Assembly: GCA_040779345.1 (NCBI GenBank)
Contig: JBFONU010000011.1
Span: 1-64,000 of the forward strand
From: Thalassotalea_H sp040779345
Lineage (GTDB): Bacteria > Pseudomonadota > Gammaproteobacteria > Enterobacterales > Alteromonadaceae
DNA: 64,000 bases
Direction of reading: 5' to 3'
Shown: one piece after another, positions 17,712 to 27,758 of the stretch
How the letters are laid out: every line of letters begins with the position of its first letter
How positions within the stretch are numbered: the stretch's first letter is position 1
The notes under the pieces: generated by a model
Told to the model about the DNA's origin: nothing
The model's database searches: none
The model's input: only the letters and a program-made list of their open reading frames with translations
Translations under genes and position numbers: made by a program

Positions 17712-19202
17712 GTGCAAGAGTTAGTTAATAATCTTAATGGCTACATTTGGAGCCCATATCTTATTTATCTCTGCTTAGGTGCAGGGATCTTTTTCTCAAT
17801 TATGACCCGTTTTACACAAGTGCGACATTTTAGAGAAATGTGGCGCCTGTTAATGTCTGGTAAAAGTTCTGAAAAAGGCATTTCATCATTTCAAGCATTA
17901 GCCGTTTCTTTATCTGGTCGTGTAGGCACAGGTAATATTGCTGGTGTCGCTGCTGCAATCGGCTTTGGTGGCCCAGGTGCCGTTTTTTGGATGTGGGTTG
18001 TGGCATTCTTAGGTGCTGCCACTGCTTATGTTGAATCAACTAATGCTCAAATTTATAAAGAAGAAGAAGATGGTGTTTATCGTGGTGGTCCAGCTTATTA
18101 CATTGAAAAAGCGATGGGGCAAAAATGGTACTCTTGGGTATTTGCCCTTGCCACTATTTTAGCATGTGGGCTGTTATTACCCGTAGTGCAATCGAACGGT
18201 ATTGGTGATGCGTTAGTCAATGTTTTTGGTCAAGGTGGCACAGTAAACTCTTTCATGGGTGAGTTACCATTGACTAAAGTCTATGCAGCTGTATTTATTG
18301 TGTTAATCCTTGGTTTTATTATTTTCGGTGGTGTAAAGCGTATCGCAAGCTTTACCCAAGTCGTGGTGCCATTTATGGCGCTCGCTTACATCATTATTGC
18401 TTGTGCGATTATTGCTTTAAATATTGATAAATTACCAGGTATTGTCTCGTTAATTTTCTCTGATGCTTTTACACCTATGGCAGGCTTTGGTGCGGCAATC
18501 GGTTGGGGGGTTAAACGAGGCGTTTATTCAAATGAAGCAGGACAAGGTACTGGTCCTCATGCAGCAGCGGCTGCGGAAGTTGACCATCCAGCACAGCAAG
18601 GTTTAGTACAAGCTTTTTCTGTATATATCGATACTTTATTTGTTTGTTCTGCGACAGCATTTATGATTTTGATCACTCAGTCGTACAATGTTATGCCAGA
18701 AGGTGCTAGCTCTTTTGTGGTGCAAAATTTAGCTGCTGATGTGGTTATTAACGGACCTGGTTTTACCCAAATAGCCGTTGATAGTGTACTAACGGGTGTA
18801 GGTAAGCCTTTTATTGCTTTAGCCTTGTTCTTCTTTGCTTTTACTACGGTACTAGCTTATTACTTTATTGCTGAAAATAATGTTTCTTACATCAATAGAA
18901 CGATTAAACTTCCTGCTTTAAGATTTTTTCTAAAAGTGCTGCTAATGTCTGCTGTTTTCTACGGTACTGTAGCACAGCCAAGTGCTGCTTGGGGAATGGG
19001 TGATGTAGGTGTGGGGATTATGGCGTGGCTAAATATCATTGGCATCATAATTATTTTCTTCATGTCAAAACCTGCGATAAAAGCATTGAGAGATTATGAA
19101 AGACAGCAAAAAGAAGGGGTGGAAAAATATACCTTTGATCCTAAAAAATTAGGAATTAAAAATGCTGACTTTTGGGAAGAAAAATTAAAAAATGAAAGCT
19201 AA
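17712..19202 (+). CDS. Sodium:alanine symporter (AGCS family)
   Basis: 496-aa membrane transporter with about ten helices. AGCS hallmarks are present: GRVGTGNIAGVAAAIGFGGPGAVFWMW near residues 70-95, broken here only for naming, then GVKRGVYSNEAGQGTGPHAAAAA, which holds the sodium/amino-acid site in family members. It should import alanine or glycine with sodium. It begins with GTG behind a strong AGGAG and ends before a terminator, so it is a single-gene unit. With ald at 7758 the cell could use alanine as carbon and nitrogen source, though the genes are 9 kb apart. Confidence 0.93.
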   Translation: MQELVNNLNGYIWSPYLIYLCLGAGIFFSIMTRFTQVRHFREMWRLLMSGKSSEKGISSFQALAVSLSGRVGTGNIAGVAAAIGFGGPGAVFWMWVVAFLGAATAYVESTNAQIYKEEEDGVYRGGPAYYIEKAMGQKWYSWVFALATILACGLLLPVVQSNGIGDALVNVFGQGGTVNSFMGELPLTKVYAAVFIVLILGFIIFGGVKRIASFTQVVVPFMALAYIIIACAIIALNIDKLPGIVSLIFSDAFTPMAGFGAAIGWGVKRGVYSNEAGQGTGPHAAAAAEVDHPAQQGLVQAFSVYIDTLFVCSATAFMILITQSYNVMPEGASSFVVQNLAADVVINGPGFTQIAVDSVLTGVGKPFIALALFFFAFTTVLAYYFIAENNVSYINRTIKLPALRFFLKVLLMSAVFYGTVAQPSAAWGMGDVGVGIMAWLNIIGIIIIFFMSKPAIKALRDYERQQKEGVEKYTFDPKKLGIKNADFWEEKLKNES

Positions 19203-19225
19203 CCTAAATTAGCTTATTTATTTAA

Positions 19226-19254
19226 TAAAAAACGTCCAATAGGGCGTTTTTTTT
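19226..19254 (+). terminator. Terminator after the AGCS symporter gene
   Basis: The hairpin AAAACGTCC-AATA-GGGCGTTTT, with one wobble pair, is followed by a run of eight T's about 25 bp after the stop. Confidence 0.85.
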
Positions 19255-19300
19255 ATTTTATTTAGGTAGAATGTCGCCATTGAATTATTGAGAGAAAATT

Positions 19301-19630
19301 ATGGCTGTTATTAATTGTCCAAGTTGTCGAAAAAAAATATCTGATAAAGCCACTACCTGTTCACATTGCCAAATTGATCTAGTTAATTTAGATGAAGAGA
19401 AGCTTGCATTAAACAGGCAAGTGAGCAAAATACATAAGTCTCAACGGATCATGACATGGTCATTTATCGCGATGTTAATGTTCTGCGGTGGTTTTCTTTT
19501 CTTTTATTGGAAAAATGTTCAGCCGGGTACATGGCAGTATTATTTGTCTGTTGGTTCAACAATTTTAGGCTTCTTCATCTATATCATTACCAGAGTCCAA
19601 TTGATCTTATTAAAGCGAAGTAACAAATAA
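19301..19630 (+). CDS. Small zinc-ribbon membrane protein
   Basis: 109 aa. An N-terminal zinc ribbon has two CxxC knuckles (CPSC at about 6-9 and CSHC at about 20-23). A charged helix follows, then two membrane segments (about residues 50-70 and 78-100). It is only 1 bp ahead of the YeaC-like gene, so the two are co-transcribed. The function is unknown; the zinc ribbon could bind protein or nucleic acid at the inner membrane face. Confidence 0.75.
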   Translation: MAVINCPSCRKKISDKATTCSHCQIDLVNLDEEKLALNRQVSKIHKSQRIMTWSFIAMLMFCGGFLFFYWKNVQPGTWQYYLSVGSTILGFFIYIITRVQLILLKRSNK

Positions 19631-19631
19631 C

Positions 19632-19958
19632 ATGGATATTTTTCAATTAATTGACAATATGTCAAATGAGCTGTACTTACGATTAAAACATGCCGCAGAA
19701 ACGGGAAAATGGCCAGAAGGTACTCCTGTTGATAAGGCTCAACGTGAATCCGCTTTACAGCTTTCAATGGCCTATCAAGCTAAACATCTAAATGCTGACC
19801 AAATGTTATCCATAGGATCAGATGGTGAAATAGTCACGAAAACTAAACGCCAGCTAAAAAATGAATTTAGTCACTCCAATAGAGACGCTGAAATTACTCC
19901 TTGTCACAAAGACGACACTCAAAATAACAACGATATTGCTAGGTTTACCGATATATGA
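19632..19958 (+). CDS. YeaC/DUF1315 family protein
   Basis: The 108-aa protein has the DUF1315 core MDIFQLIDNMSNELYLRLKHA, then ETGKWPEGTPVD and QLSMAYQAKHLN. E. coli YeaC is the best-known member and has no established function. The C-terminal third is polar and less conserved. It overlaps the DUF349 gene by 4 bp (ATGA), showing translational coupling. Confidence 0.8.
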   Translation: MDIFQLIDNMSNELYLRLKHAAETGKWPEGTPVDKAQRESALQLSMAYQAKHLNADQMLSIGSDGEIVTKTKRQLKNEFSHSNRDAEITPCHKDDTQNNNDIARFTDI

Positions 19959-22759
19959 TTTTTTCCCCTTTTCGTAAAAAGAGTCCATGGCAAAGTAAAG
20001 ACAGTAATACACGTATTGCTGCCATTAATAATGATTTAGATATCCATCAAGAAGCCAGTTTCGCTATATTACTATCATTACTTGATGAAGATAATAATGA
20101 GTTGGTACGTCGAGCTGTTTTAGTGAAACTTAATGACTTTCCAACCTGGTACAAGGCGAGCCAAAGCAATAATAATAGTAAAGTGCGTTTATACGCTCAA
20201 CAAGAAGTAGAAGCGATCATTATGGGACAGCGCGAGCTTAAACTGTCTGATGATGCAAAAATTGAGTTTATTCATACAAAGCCCAAACAATCATTCTTTG
20301 ATGCATGGCTAAATGTTGAAAAATCACCTGATGTCGTTATCGAATTATTTAAACGCCTTGATAAACCACAGTTGGCTTTAACCACGTTTAAAAATAATCT
20401 TAACGCTAAAGTACAGGCGTTTATTATTGAGCAAGAAAATACCCTTGAAGGATTAGAAAAACTCTTAAAGAAAAGCACTGAGCAAGACATTTCGAATAGT
20501 ATTAGTGAAAAAATTAATCGCATCAATGCGCAAATTGAAAAGCCAATAAAATTAGCAAAACAAACACAACTTACCTTGTCGAAGCTTTTAGCCTTGAAAG
20601 AGTGTAGTGATTACCAAACTTTTATTGACAAACAAGACGCTTTACAAAATGAATGGCAGACATTAACTCAGAGTTTTGATTGTTTAGCTCAAGAGCAACA
20701 GCAGCTGTTTTTAACTAAGCATACGGATATTATTCAACAGTTAAAAAATATTTTCGCAAGTAAAGCTGAGGCTTTTGAACAACAGAAAATTGCTAACGCT
20801 TTAGCGGCAGAAAAGCAAGCCAGCCATAAATATATTGAAAACGAAGTAAAAAAACTCGAGCAATGCTTGAGTGATTCGATATTTGAAGATAATAAAATTG
20901 ATGACGAAGTCTTTACTCAACAGGTAGCCGATCTACAAAAAGAAATTTCATCTTCACCATTAAATAGCGATAGCCAGCAGCATTTTTTACGTGAAATTGA
21001 TGATATTCAAACGAAACTGTCACAATTACCACAAATTGCGCAATCACTAACTGATGCAACTCACCTCATTTCTAAGATGTCGCAAAAAGCAATTCCAGAC
21101 TCTATTAGCCAATTAGCTGAACAAGAGCATGATTTTGAGCAGTGGCTAAAAGAATGGCAGGGGGTTTATCAAACATCCAACGGTTGTTTACCCCTGTCGA
21201 TGACTAACGCCTATGATGAAATTGTAAACTCATGGCACACAGCTTTAAAGCCTTTGCGTCAACAACAAAATCAGGTCTTTCATAAAGTACAACGTAAGCT
21301 TCATGATTTTGATAGATTAGTAAATAGTGGTAAATATAATGCGTCGTTTGGGGTTTTCAAAACAATCCAAAAAAGTTTTGAACAACTTAATGAACAACAA
21401 AAATATCGTCTACAACGTCTTTATGACGCAGCTCAAGAAAAAATTAGTGAACTCAGTGATTGGGAACATTATATTGCCACACCTAGAAAACAATCTCTTT
21501 TGGAAAAAGTCAGCCAACTTGTTCATCAACCTTTAGATAATCCGAATGAGCAAGCTAAAAAAGTGAAAGAATACCGTCGTTTGTGGAATTCGTTAGGCCA
21601 TGCTGACGATGAGATTGAACAAACACTAAATAAAGAATTTAATAACGCTTGTGAACAAGCATTTGCACCTTGTCGTTTATTTTATGCTGAGCAAGATAAG
21701 ATCCGTGCTCAGCATTTAGTGAATCGTTTAGCGATAATAGAAAAAGCGAAGAAGTTTGCAGATGACTTTGATCAAAATAAGGCTAATTGGAAAAGTACCG
21801 ACGGTCAGCTTAATCAATTAAAGCAGCAGTGGCATGACGCCGGCGAAATTGAAAGAGACAAATATAAGCAAATTAATGAGCAATTTAATGCGTTACTGAA
21901 ACCTGTAAGAATGGCGATTAACCATTATTATCAGGAAAATAGTCTAGCAAAATCTAATTTGATCAAACAAGCCGAAAAATTACTTGACGTCGATGATGTT
22001 CAATCAGCTGTTAATGACATTAAACATTTACAAAAGCAATGGCGCGAAATTGGTTACAGTGGCTTGAAAGAGGAAAATAAACTTTGGCAATCATTTAGAG
22101 TGATCAATGATGCGTTATTTGAGCGTCGAAATTTAAATCAAGCCTCTTTGAAAGACCAACAAAAAAAACTTAGAGATCATTATGATGAGGCAATTAAACG
22201 TATTGAAGAGCAGGCTTTTATTGATCTAAACAAAAGTGCTTTGAATGCAGCGCGTCTCGAATTAACTCAACTTAAGCAGCAAGCCATTGATGAAAACATT
22301 TCGCTAAAGCCTATAATGGTTAAAATTGACACATTACTCAGTCGCATCGAGCAAGCGTTTATACAATTAAAAAGTGAAGAAGAACTGCAGGTTTGGCAGG
22401 ATGTTTTTTTATCTCTGGAAGTGTCAATTAATAACGATATAACCACATCAGCGCATTATATTGCGTTACCTTCGCATTGGCAGAAAAAATTATCTGACTT
22501 GCCTTTAGAGCCTGGTCAGTTTGAACAACGATTAGAACAAACTATTGCGCTAGAGATCTTATCAAAAATTGACTCGCCTGAAGAAGATAAAGCACGAAGA
22601 CTCGCTATTCAAATTGATTTATTGCAAAGTCATATGTCATCAGGTAACACATTAAATTTAAAAGAAAGTTTTATAAAGTGGCTAAATATTGGTCGATTAA
22701 CATCGCAAGATTTGCCTTTGTTAACTCGTGTTAAAAGGGTCTTTATCAATAAAGACTAA
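19955..22759 (+). CDS. Large DUF349-repeat protein
   Basis: A 934-aa soluble, highly helical protein rich in Gln, Lys and Glu. After an N-terminal region that looks like short HEAT-like repeats (LLDEDNNELVRRAVLVKL, about residues 38-55), it carries several DUF349 units. The clearest have tryptophans spaced as in VKEYRRLWNSLGHAD, LKQQWHDAGEI and LQKQWREIGYSG (about residues 520-700). DUF349 proteins are long coiled-coil-like bacterial proteins without settled function. It is coupled to the YeaC-like gene by a 4-bp overlap. Confidence 0.8.
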   Translation: MIFSPFRKKSPWQSKDSNTRIAAINNDLDIHQEASFAILLSLLDEDNNELVRRAVLVKLNDFPTWYKASQSNNNSKVRLYAQQEVEAIIMGQRELKLSDDAKIEFIHTKPKQSFFDAWLNVEKSPDVVIELFKRLDKPQLALTTFKNNLNAKVQAFIIEQENTLEGLEKLLKKSTEQDISNSISEKINRINAQIEKPIKLAKQTQLTLSKLLALKECSDYQTFIDKQDALQNEWQTLTQSFDCLAQEQQQLFLTKHTDIIQQLKNIFASKAEAFEQQKIANALAAEKQASHKYIENEVKKLEQCLSDSIFEDNKIDDEVFTQQVADLQKEISSSPLNSDSQQHFLREIDDIQTKLSQLPQIAQSLTDATHLISKMSQKAIPDSISQLAEQEHDFEQWLKEWQGVYQTSNGCLPLSMTNAYDEIVNSWHTALKPLRQQQNQVFHKVQRKLHDFDRLVNSGKYNASFGVFKTIQKSFEQLNEQQKYRLQRLYDAAQEKISELSDWEHYIATPRKQSLLEKVSQLVHQPLDNPNEQAKKVKEYRRLWNSLGHADDEIEQTLNKEFNNACEQAFAPCRLFYAEQDKIRAQHLVNRLAIIEKAKKFADDFDQNKANWKSTDGQLNQLKQQWHDAGEIERDKYKQINEQFNALLKPVRMAINHYYQENSLAKSNLIKQAEKLLDVDDVQSAVNDIKHLQKQWREIGYSGLKEENKLWQSFRVINDALFERRNLNQASLKDQQKKLRDHYDEAIKRIEEQAFIDLNKSALNAARLELTQLKQQAIDENISLKPIMVKIDTLLSRIEQAFIQLKSEEELQVWQDVFLSLEVSINNDITTSAHYIALPSHWQKKLSDLPLEPGQFEQRLEQTIALEILSKIDSPEEDKARRLAIQIDLLQSHMSSGNTLNLKESFIKWLNIGRLTSQDLPLLTRVKRVFINKD

Positions 22760-22798
22760 TAAGCCTGCTATAGTTAACATATGCTTAGCGGGGGATTT

Positions 22799-23926
22799 AT
22801 GAAGTCTATTTTATTTTTTTGTACCTTGTTTTTGTCGATAAATGTTAATGCGATTAATGATAACTCTTTAAATGATAGTTCTAAAAATGAAAATGCAATA
22901 AACGTCACCTTTATTAATCCTTCTATCCCAGGCACAGCTTTTTGGGATAGGGTGACAGCTATAGCTAAAGCTGCAGCTCAAGATTTAAATATTAATTTAA
23001 CGGTTGTTTATGGCCGAGATAATAGAATATTTAATCTTGAAGCTATTCAAGCTGTATCATCAAAATCAAACAAACCCGATTATTTAGTCTTTATGCCATA
23101 CGATGGCAACTCAGAGCTAACATTTTCAACAATTAACAACGCTAAAATACCTTTTATTACCCTTGAACGCACTTTGCTTGAAGAAGAGCACGAATTTATA
23201 AAACTACCACAACAAAAGTATAATTATTGGTTAGGTGAAATTTTTCATGACAATATCATCGCGGGTGAATTATTAGCGGATAGTTTAATAGCGAGTATTC
23301 GTCACGATAGACCTCATGAACTGTTAACCATTGCTGGTATCTCTGGTAGTTTTAGCGGAGAGTCAAATCAGCGCAATTTAGGCTTAGAAAAGAGTGTCGC
23401 TAAACACAAAAATGTCAAACTTTTACAAATTGTGCCCGCTATTTGGAGTAGAGAAAGAAGTCGAGAAATTATTCATCAATTATATCGAAGGTTTGGTCAT
23501 ATAGATATTGCATGGACAGCGTCTGATGGCATGGCACTTGGCGTTTTAGACTACTTACAAAGTGGCTACAATAACCTTAATCATCAAATGAAAGTAGGTG
23601 GTATAGATTGGACGGTTGAAGCGATAGAGATGGTAAACTCAAATAAACTAACGGCGACGGTAGGCGGACATATCTTTCAAACGGCTTGGGCATTAATAAA
23701 AATTTTTGATCACCATCAAAATAAAAATGTATTTAAAAAAGGGGCGGATTCTAAAACTTACGATCTTCAACTAATTGATCGTAATAATATTGACCAATAT
23801 TATGTGTTAGGGCAAAAGGTTGATTGGCACCGTGTTGATTTTAAAGCGTTTACGTTATCAGCAACCAATCAAGTTAACTATGACTTTGATGTTAAATTAT
23901 TATTAAAGTACCTTAAGGAAGAGTGA
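22799..23926 (+). CDS. Periplasmic sugar-type substrate-binding protein (LacI-like fold)
   Basis: 375 aa beginning with a signal peptide (MKSILFFCTLFLSINVNA, cleavage about residue 18). The body is a type I periplasmic-binding fold: INVTFINPSIPGTAFWDRV, FMPYDGNSEL, and IDIAWTASDGMALGVLDYL. No ABC permease or ATPase gene is nearby, so it is an orphan binding protein that may serve a distant transporter or a sensor. I chose ATG 22799 because GGGGGA lies directly upstream. Its last 14 bp overlap the convergent ansA. Confidence 0.8.
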   Translation: MKSILFFCTLFLSINVNAINDNSLNDSSKNENAINVTFINPSIPGTAFWDRVTAIAKAAAQDLNINLTVVYGRDNRIFNLEAIQAVSSKSNKPDYLVFMPYDGNSELTFSTINNAKIPFITLERTLLEEEHEFIKLPQQKYNYWLGEIFHDNIIAGELLADSLIASIRHDRPHELLTIAGISGSFSGESNQRNLGLEKSVAKHKNVKLLQIVPAIWSRERSREIIHQLYRRFGHIDIAWTASDGMALGVLDYLQSGYNNLNHQMKVGGIDWTVEAIEMVNSNKLTATVGGHIFQTAWALIKIFDHHQNKNVFKKGADSKTYDLQLIDRNNIDQYYVLGQKVDWHRVDFKAFTLSATNQVNYDFDVKLLLKYLKEE

Positions 23927-24932
23927 GTTCACCTCGAAGGTTTTCTTGTAATTTTTTACGTATTGTTTCGTTAGAGAAATTTTGACTTAATAAGTAATGT
24001 AATTTTGTTAATGCCGCTTCTAATGTCATATCTGAGCCACTGATCACCCCACATTGGCTTAAAGATACACCAGTGGCGTAACCATCCATATTGACCATTC
24101 CTTTTATGCATTGACTACAGTTAACAATAATGATCCCTTGTTGATTTGCCGCCGCTAAACTATCGAGCAATTGTTTATCTTGTGGTGCATTGCCGACACC
24201 ATAGCTTCTGATAATTAATGCTTTAACAGGTTGTTTAATAATATTTTTAATTAACTCAACACTAATACCAGGATACAAATGTACTACGCCAATGGGTTGT
24301 GGGGTAATACTTGAAAGCGAAACCTTATTTTTAGTTGGTTGATTGATGACACCCGAGCCCACCTTAATGTTGATACCAGCCTCAAGCAATGGTGGCATAT
24401 TAGGAGAGTCAAAAGCATTAAAACCATCAGCATAGGCTTTAATCGAACGGTTACCACGAAATAAACGATTATTAAAAAATAATCCCACCTCATTTATCGG
24501 GTAATTTGCGGCAATAAACAAAGCGTTTAACAGGTTGACTTGGCCATCTGAACGAAGTTGGCTAAAGGGTATTTGTGAGCCTGTTACGATAACGGGTTTA
24601 CTCAAGTTATCAAACATAAATGACAATGCCGAACTGGTATAGGCCATAGTATCGGTGCCATGAAGCACCACAAAACCATCATAATCATCATAGTTTTTAT
24701 AAATATCATCCGCGATACGCTGCCAGTCCGCTGGTGCCATGTTAGATGAGTCAATAAGCGGATGATATTCGTGGATTGAAAAGTCTGGCATTTCTTCACG
24801 ATGAAAGTCGGGCATGGCTTGAATAGACGATGTTAAATGTCCTTTTACCGGAATATAACCATTTTTGCTGGCTTTCATACCAATAGTTCCGCCTGTATAG
24901 GCGATGTAAATTCGTTTTTTCATCATCTTCAT
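23913..24932 (-). CDS. ansA: L-asparaginase, cytoplasmic type I
   Basis: Hydrolyses asparagine to aspartate and ammonia. The 339 aa open with YIAYTGGTIGM, supplying the first catalytic threonine, and have the second signature VLHGTDTMAYTSSAL near residues 90-104. There is no signal peptide, unlike periplasmic AnsB. The length matches E. coli AnsA (338). It follows sppA as in E. coli (sppA-ansA), though a terminator lies between. The 3' end overlaps the convergent binding-protein gene by 14 bp. Confidence 0.94.
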   Translation of the reverse strand: MKMMKKRIYIAYTGGTIGMKASKNGYIPVKGHLTSSIQAMPDFHREEMPDFSIHEYHPLIDSSNMAPADWQRIADDIYKNYDDYDGFVVLHGTDTMAYTSSALSFMFDNLSKPVIVTGSQIPFSQLRSDGQVNLLNALFIAANYPINEVGLFFNNRLFRGNRSIKAYADGFNAFDSPNMPPLLEAGINIKVGSGVINQPTKNKVSLSSITPQPIGVVHLYPGISVELIKNIIKQPVKALIIRSYGVGNAPQDKQLLDSLAAANQQGIIIVNCSQCIKGMVNMDGYATGVSLSQCGVISGSDMTLEAALTKLHYLLSQNFSNETIRKKLQENLRGELTLP

Positions 24933-24978
24933 CTTTTAGTCATAAAAAGGGCCGTTCATTGAAACTTATTTGCCAATA

Positions 24979-25003
24979 TAAAAAAGCCCCGAAAATTCGA
25001 GGC
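24979..25003 (-). terminator. Terminator between sppA and ansA
   Basis: On the minus strand GCCTCGAA-TT-TTCGGGGC forms an 8-bp stem with one G-U pair, followed by TTTTTTAT. It is 34 bp beyond the sppA stop. Confidence 0.8.
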
Positions 25004-25036
25004 TATGATAACAAAATTTCTTTGGTGGAGTAGTTG

Positions 25037-26893
25037 TTAATTAACTTCGCAAGCTAAACAAAAAGAATAAATCCCTTGGGGATCATTTAATTGATTAATG
25101 GCTTGGTACTCTTGTTTTAATTTCAATAATATCTTATCAAATCCACCTACAGTGTGTGTTTGTTCCATTGGCATAAATTTAACCGCTTCTCCTAAAAAGT
25201 TTTCAAAGAAGATATCCTGCGATGAACGTTGTTTTTCTATCAATTTCGTTTGGTAATGATCAATTTTTGCCAAAGTTGCCGCTTCATTAATGGCAAAATT
25301 TAAATCACCTAACTCATCAACTAAGCCTAATTCTTTTGCACGTGCGCCAGACCAAACACGACCTTGGGCTACAGCATCGACTTCTTTAACTGACATCGCT
25401 CTATTTTCTGCAACCAATTCTAAAAAGTCTTGATAACCTCTCTCAATACCTAATTGAAATATTGTCGAGATGCCTTCACTCAGTTCCCTGGTAACACTTA
25501 AACCAGCAAGCTCTGTTGTGCCGACGCCATCAGTATTTATTCCCAGTTTTTTTAATGAATTTTCAAATGTCATGAAAAAGCCAAATATGCCTATCGAACC
25601 TGTGATAGTGGTAGGGGATGCAATAATTTTATCGGCAGCAGCTGAGATCCAATAGCCACCTGAGGCCGCATAAGTTCCCATCGAAGCAACAACCGGTTTT
25701 CCAGCAGCTTTGATTAATTCAACCTCTTGTCGAATAACATCTGAGGCAAATGCACTTCCCCCCGGGCTGTCAACACGAAGGACGACTGCTTTTACCTTTT
25801 TATCAAGACGTGCTTTACGTAATAGTTTAGCGGTACTGTCTCCTCCAATAGTGCCTGGCTTTTGTGTGCCATCTAAAATTGTACCTTTGGCAACAACAAT
25901 GGCGATTTGATCATCTTGTGAGTATTGTGAAGGAAAACTTGGTGTTATGGTGTGCAAATAATCTTTAAACCCTATTTGATTAAAATTATTCTGACCATTT
26001 TGTCCGACTAACGAAATCATTTCTTGGGTAATTTCTGCTCGAGTTTTTAATTTGTCTACCCAGTGGTTGGTTAATGCATATTGGGCAACTTTTCCATCTA
26101 CGCGTTGTAATTTTTCAACTAAGACTTCGGTGGATTCGTCAAAATTATCAATGCCAAACTCACGTTGTTGGGCGACGTCTTGCTTATATTGTAACCATAA
26201 ATCGTCAAGCCATTGTTTATTTGCCTCTTTTGCAGCAGGTGACATATCATTACGCATATAAGGCTCAACAGCCGATTTATAAGTACCAACTCTGAAAATG
26301 TGTTGACTGATAGAAAGCTTATCCAAGGCCGATTTATAATATAGCTGATATCGTCCATAGCCATCAAGCATCATCCAGCCATTAGGATCTAACCAGATCT
26401 CATCTGCGAAACTGGCTAAATAATATTGATCTTGGCGAAATTGGTCGCCATAGGCGATCACTTGTTTACCTGAGGTTTTAAAGTCTTCAATACTTTGAGC
26501 AATATCTCTTAACTTGGTCAAACCAGCACTTCTCATACCACTGAGCTGTAAAACTAACACTTTAATTCGATTATCGTCTTTTGCCGATTTAATAACGTCT
26601 ATAATATCCGCTAGTAAAACTTCAGGATTTTCAGTGGGTTGATCTAAAGCCTCATGAAGAAATGCCTCCATAGGATCTATTTCATGTTTTTGTTCAACCA
26701 CATCGCCTTTAATATTTAACACTAAAGCGGCCTTAGGTGGGACGACAACTTTACCTTCATCATTAGTTAAAACAAAATATAGCAGCAGTAAAACCGTGAA
26801 AAAGACTAAATTGACAATGATCTTTCTTGAAATATTTAGTAATTGAAAAAAACTTTTTGTGATGCGCCTTAACGCACTTGGGTGTTCATTCAT
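25037..26893 (-). CDS. sppA: Signal peptide peptidase SppA, 67K type
   Basis: Inner-membrane serine-lysine protease that degrades cleaved signal peptides. The 618 aa equal the E. coli length. There is an N-terminal membrane anchor (about residues 24-44) and two tandem ClpP-like halves. The second half holds VDSPGGSAFASDVIRQE and the nucleophile region GTYAASGGYWISAAADKI; the general-base lysine is expected in the first half near YQLYYKSALDKL. The C-terminus is slightly extended with two cysteines. Transcription is divergent from the DoxX gene. Confidence 0.95.
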   Translation of the reverse strand: MNEHPSALRRITKSFFQLLNISRKIIVNLVFFTVLLLLYFVLTNDEGKVVVPPKAALVLNIKGDVVEQKHEIDPMEAFLHEALDQPTENPEVLLADIIDVIKSAKDDNRIKVLVLQLSGMRSAGLTKLRDIAQSIEDFKTSGKQVIAYGDQFRQDQYYLASFADEIWLDPNGWMMLDGYGRYQLYYKSALDKLSISQHIFRVGTYKSAVEPYMRNDMSPAAKEANKQWLDDLWLQYKQDVAQQREFGIDNFDESTEVLVEKLQRVDGKVAQYALTNHWVDKLKTRAEITQEMISLVGQNGQNNFNQIGFKDYLHTITPSFPSQYSQDDQIAIVVAKGTILDGTQKPGTIGGDSTAKLLRKARLDKKVKAVVLRVDSPGGSAFASDVIRQEVELIKAAGKPVVASMGTYAASGGYWISAAADKIIASPTTITGSIGIFGFFMTFENSLKKLGINTDGVGTTELAGLSVTRELSEGISTIFQLGIERGYQDFLELVAENRAMSVKEVDAVAQGRVWSGARAKELGLVDELGDLNFAINEAATLAKIDHYQTKLIEKQRSSQDIFFENFLGEAVKFMPMEQTHTVGGFDKILLKLKQEYQAINQLNDPQGIYSFCLACEVN

Positions 26894-27053
26894 AAATGGC
26901 CATGATAATTATTAATACTTATCCGCTATGCTAATAAAATATTGTTCGTTTATGTAGTTATAAATGTAAATAAATACGTATTGTTGTTACTTTTGAAAGA
27001 AATATTCACTACCTTTGTTCTTATACCCTGTCAAAGTTTATAGAATAGTTTTT

Positions 27054-27758
27054 ATGATATTTTTTTCTTACTACAACAAACTCATCGCTAAACTCGCGTA
27101 TTTAAATGGCATACCGGCATTTTTGATCCGTCTATACTTAGCCCCCATTTTTATCATGGCGGGCTACAGTAAATTACAGTTGTCTAATGATGCCGTCTCA
27201 GGTTTTAGTCGTTTGCTAGCAACACCAGAAATTGTTGAATGGATTGGCAATGCACAATGGGGATTAGGTTTGCCTTTTCCTGAATTATTAGCCAATTTAG
27301 CGGCTTGGAGTGAATTTTTAGGAGGCTGGCTTCTTTTAGTTGGACTTCTGACTCGGCTGGTGTCTATTCCATTAATGTTCACTATGATTATTGCGGCGAC
27401 ATCTGTTCATGGTACAAATGGCTGGTTTGCAATTACACCTACTGATCCTGATATTAGTCCGGCGAAAGTTTTGGTTTGGTTAGGTGTTGATAGTGCCGAG
27501 CAAAGTTTAGACAATAGTCTACAAGTCAGTACAAGGTTAGCAAGAATGCGCAGTATTTTAGCGGAAAATGGCAATACAGATTGGCTTTATGAACATGGCT
27601 CAATTGTTGTTTTAAATAATGGCATTGAATTCGCAGCCACTTATTTTATTTTATTACTGGCCCTTTTTTTTATTGGTGCTGGAAGGTTTACCAGTATTGA
27701 TCATTACTTATATAATTACTGGCTTAGGCCTCGATTAACTGATCATGGATTTAAATGA
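27054..27758 (+). CDS. DoxX-family membrane protein
   Basis: 234 aa with about four membrane helices (near residues 20-40, 75-100, 105-130 and 190-215). The DoxX pattern is seen in RLYLAPIFIMAGYSKL, then LLANLAAWSEFLGGWLLLVGLLTR. The region about residues 130-185 is soluble. I start it at ATG 27054; an upstream in-frame TTG at 27015 lacks a ribosome site. It overlaps the following nitroreductase by 4 bp (ATGA), so the two probably work together in a redox role, which is inference. Confidence 0.8.
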   Translation: MIFFSYYNKLIAKLAYLNGIPAFLIRLYLAPIFIMAGYSKLQLSNDAVSGFSRLLATPEIVEWIGNAQWGLGLPFPELLANLAAWSEFLGGWLLLVGLLTRLVSIPLMFTMIIAATSVHGTNGWFAITPTDPDISPAKVLVWLGVDSAEQSLDNSLQVSTRLARMRSILAENGNTDWLYEHGSIVVLNNGIEFAATYFILLLALFFIGAGRFTSIDHYLYNYWLRPRLTDHGFK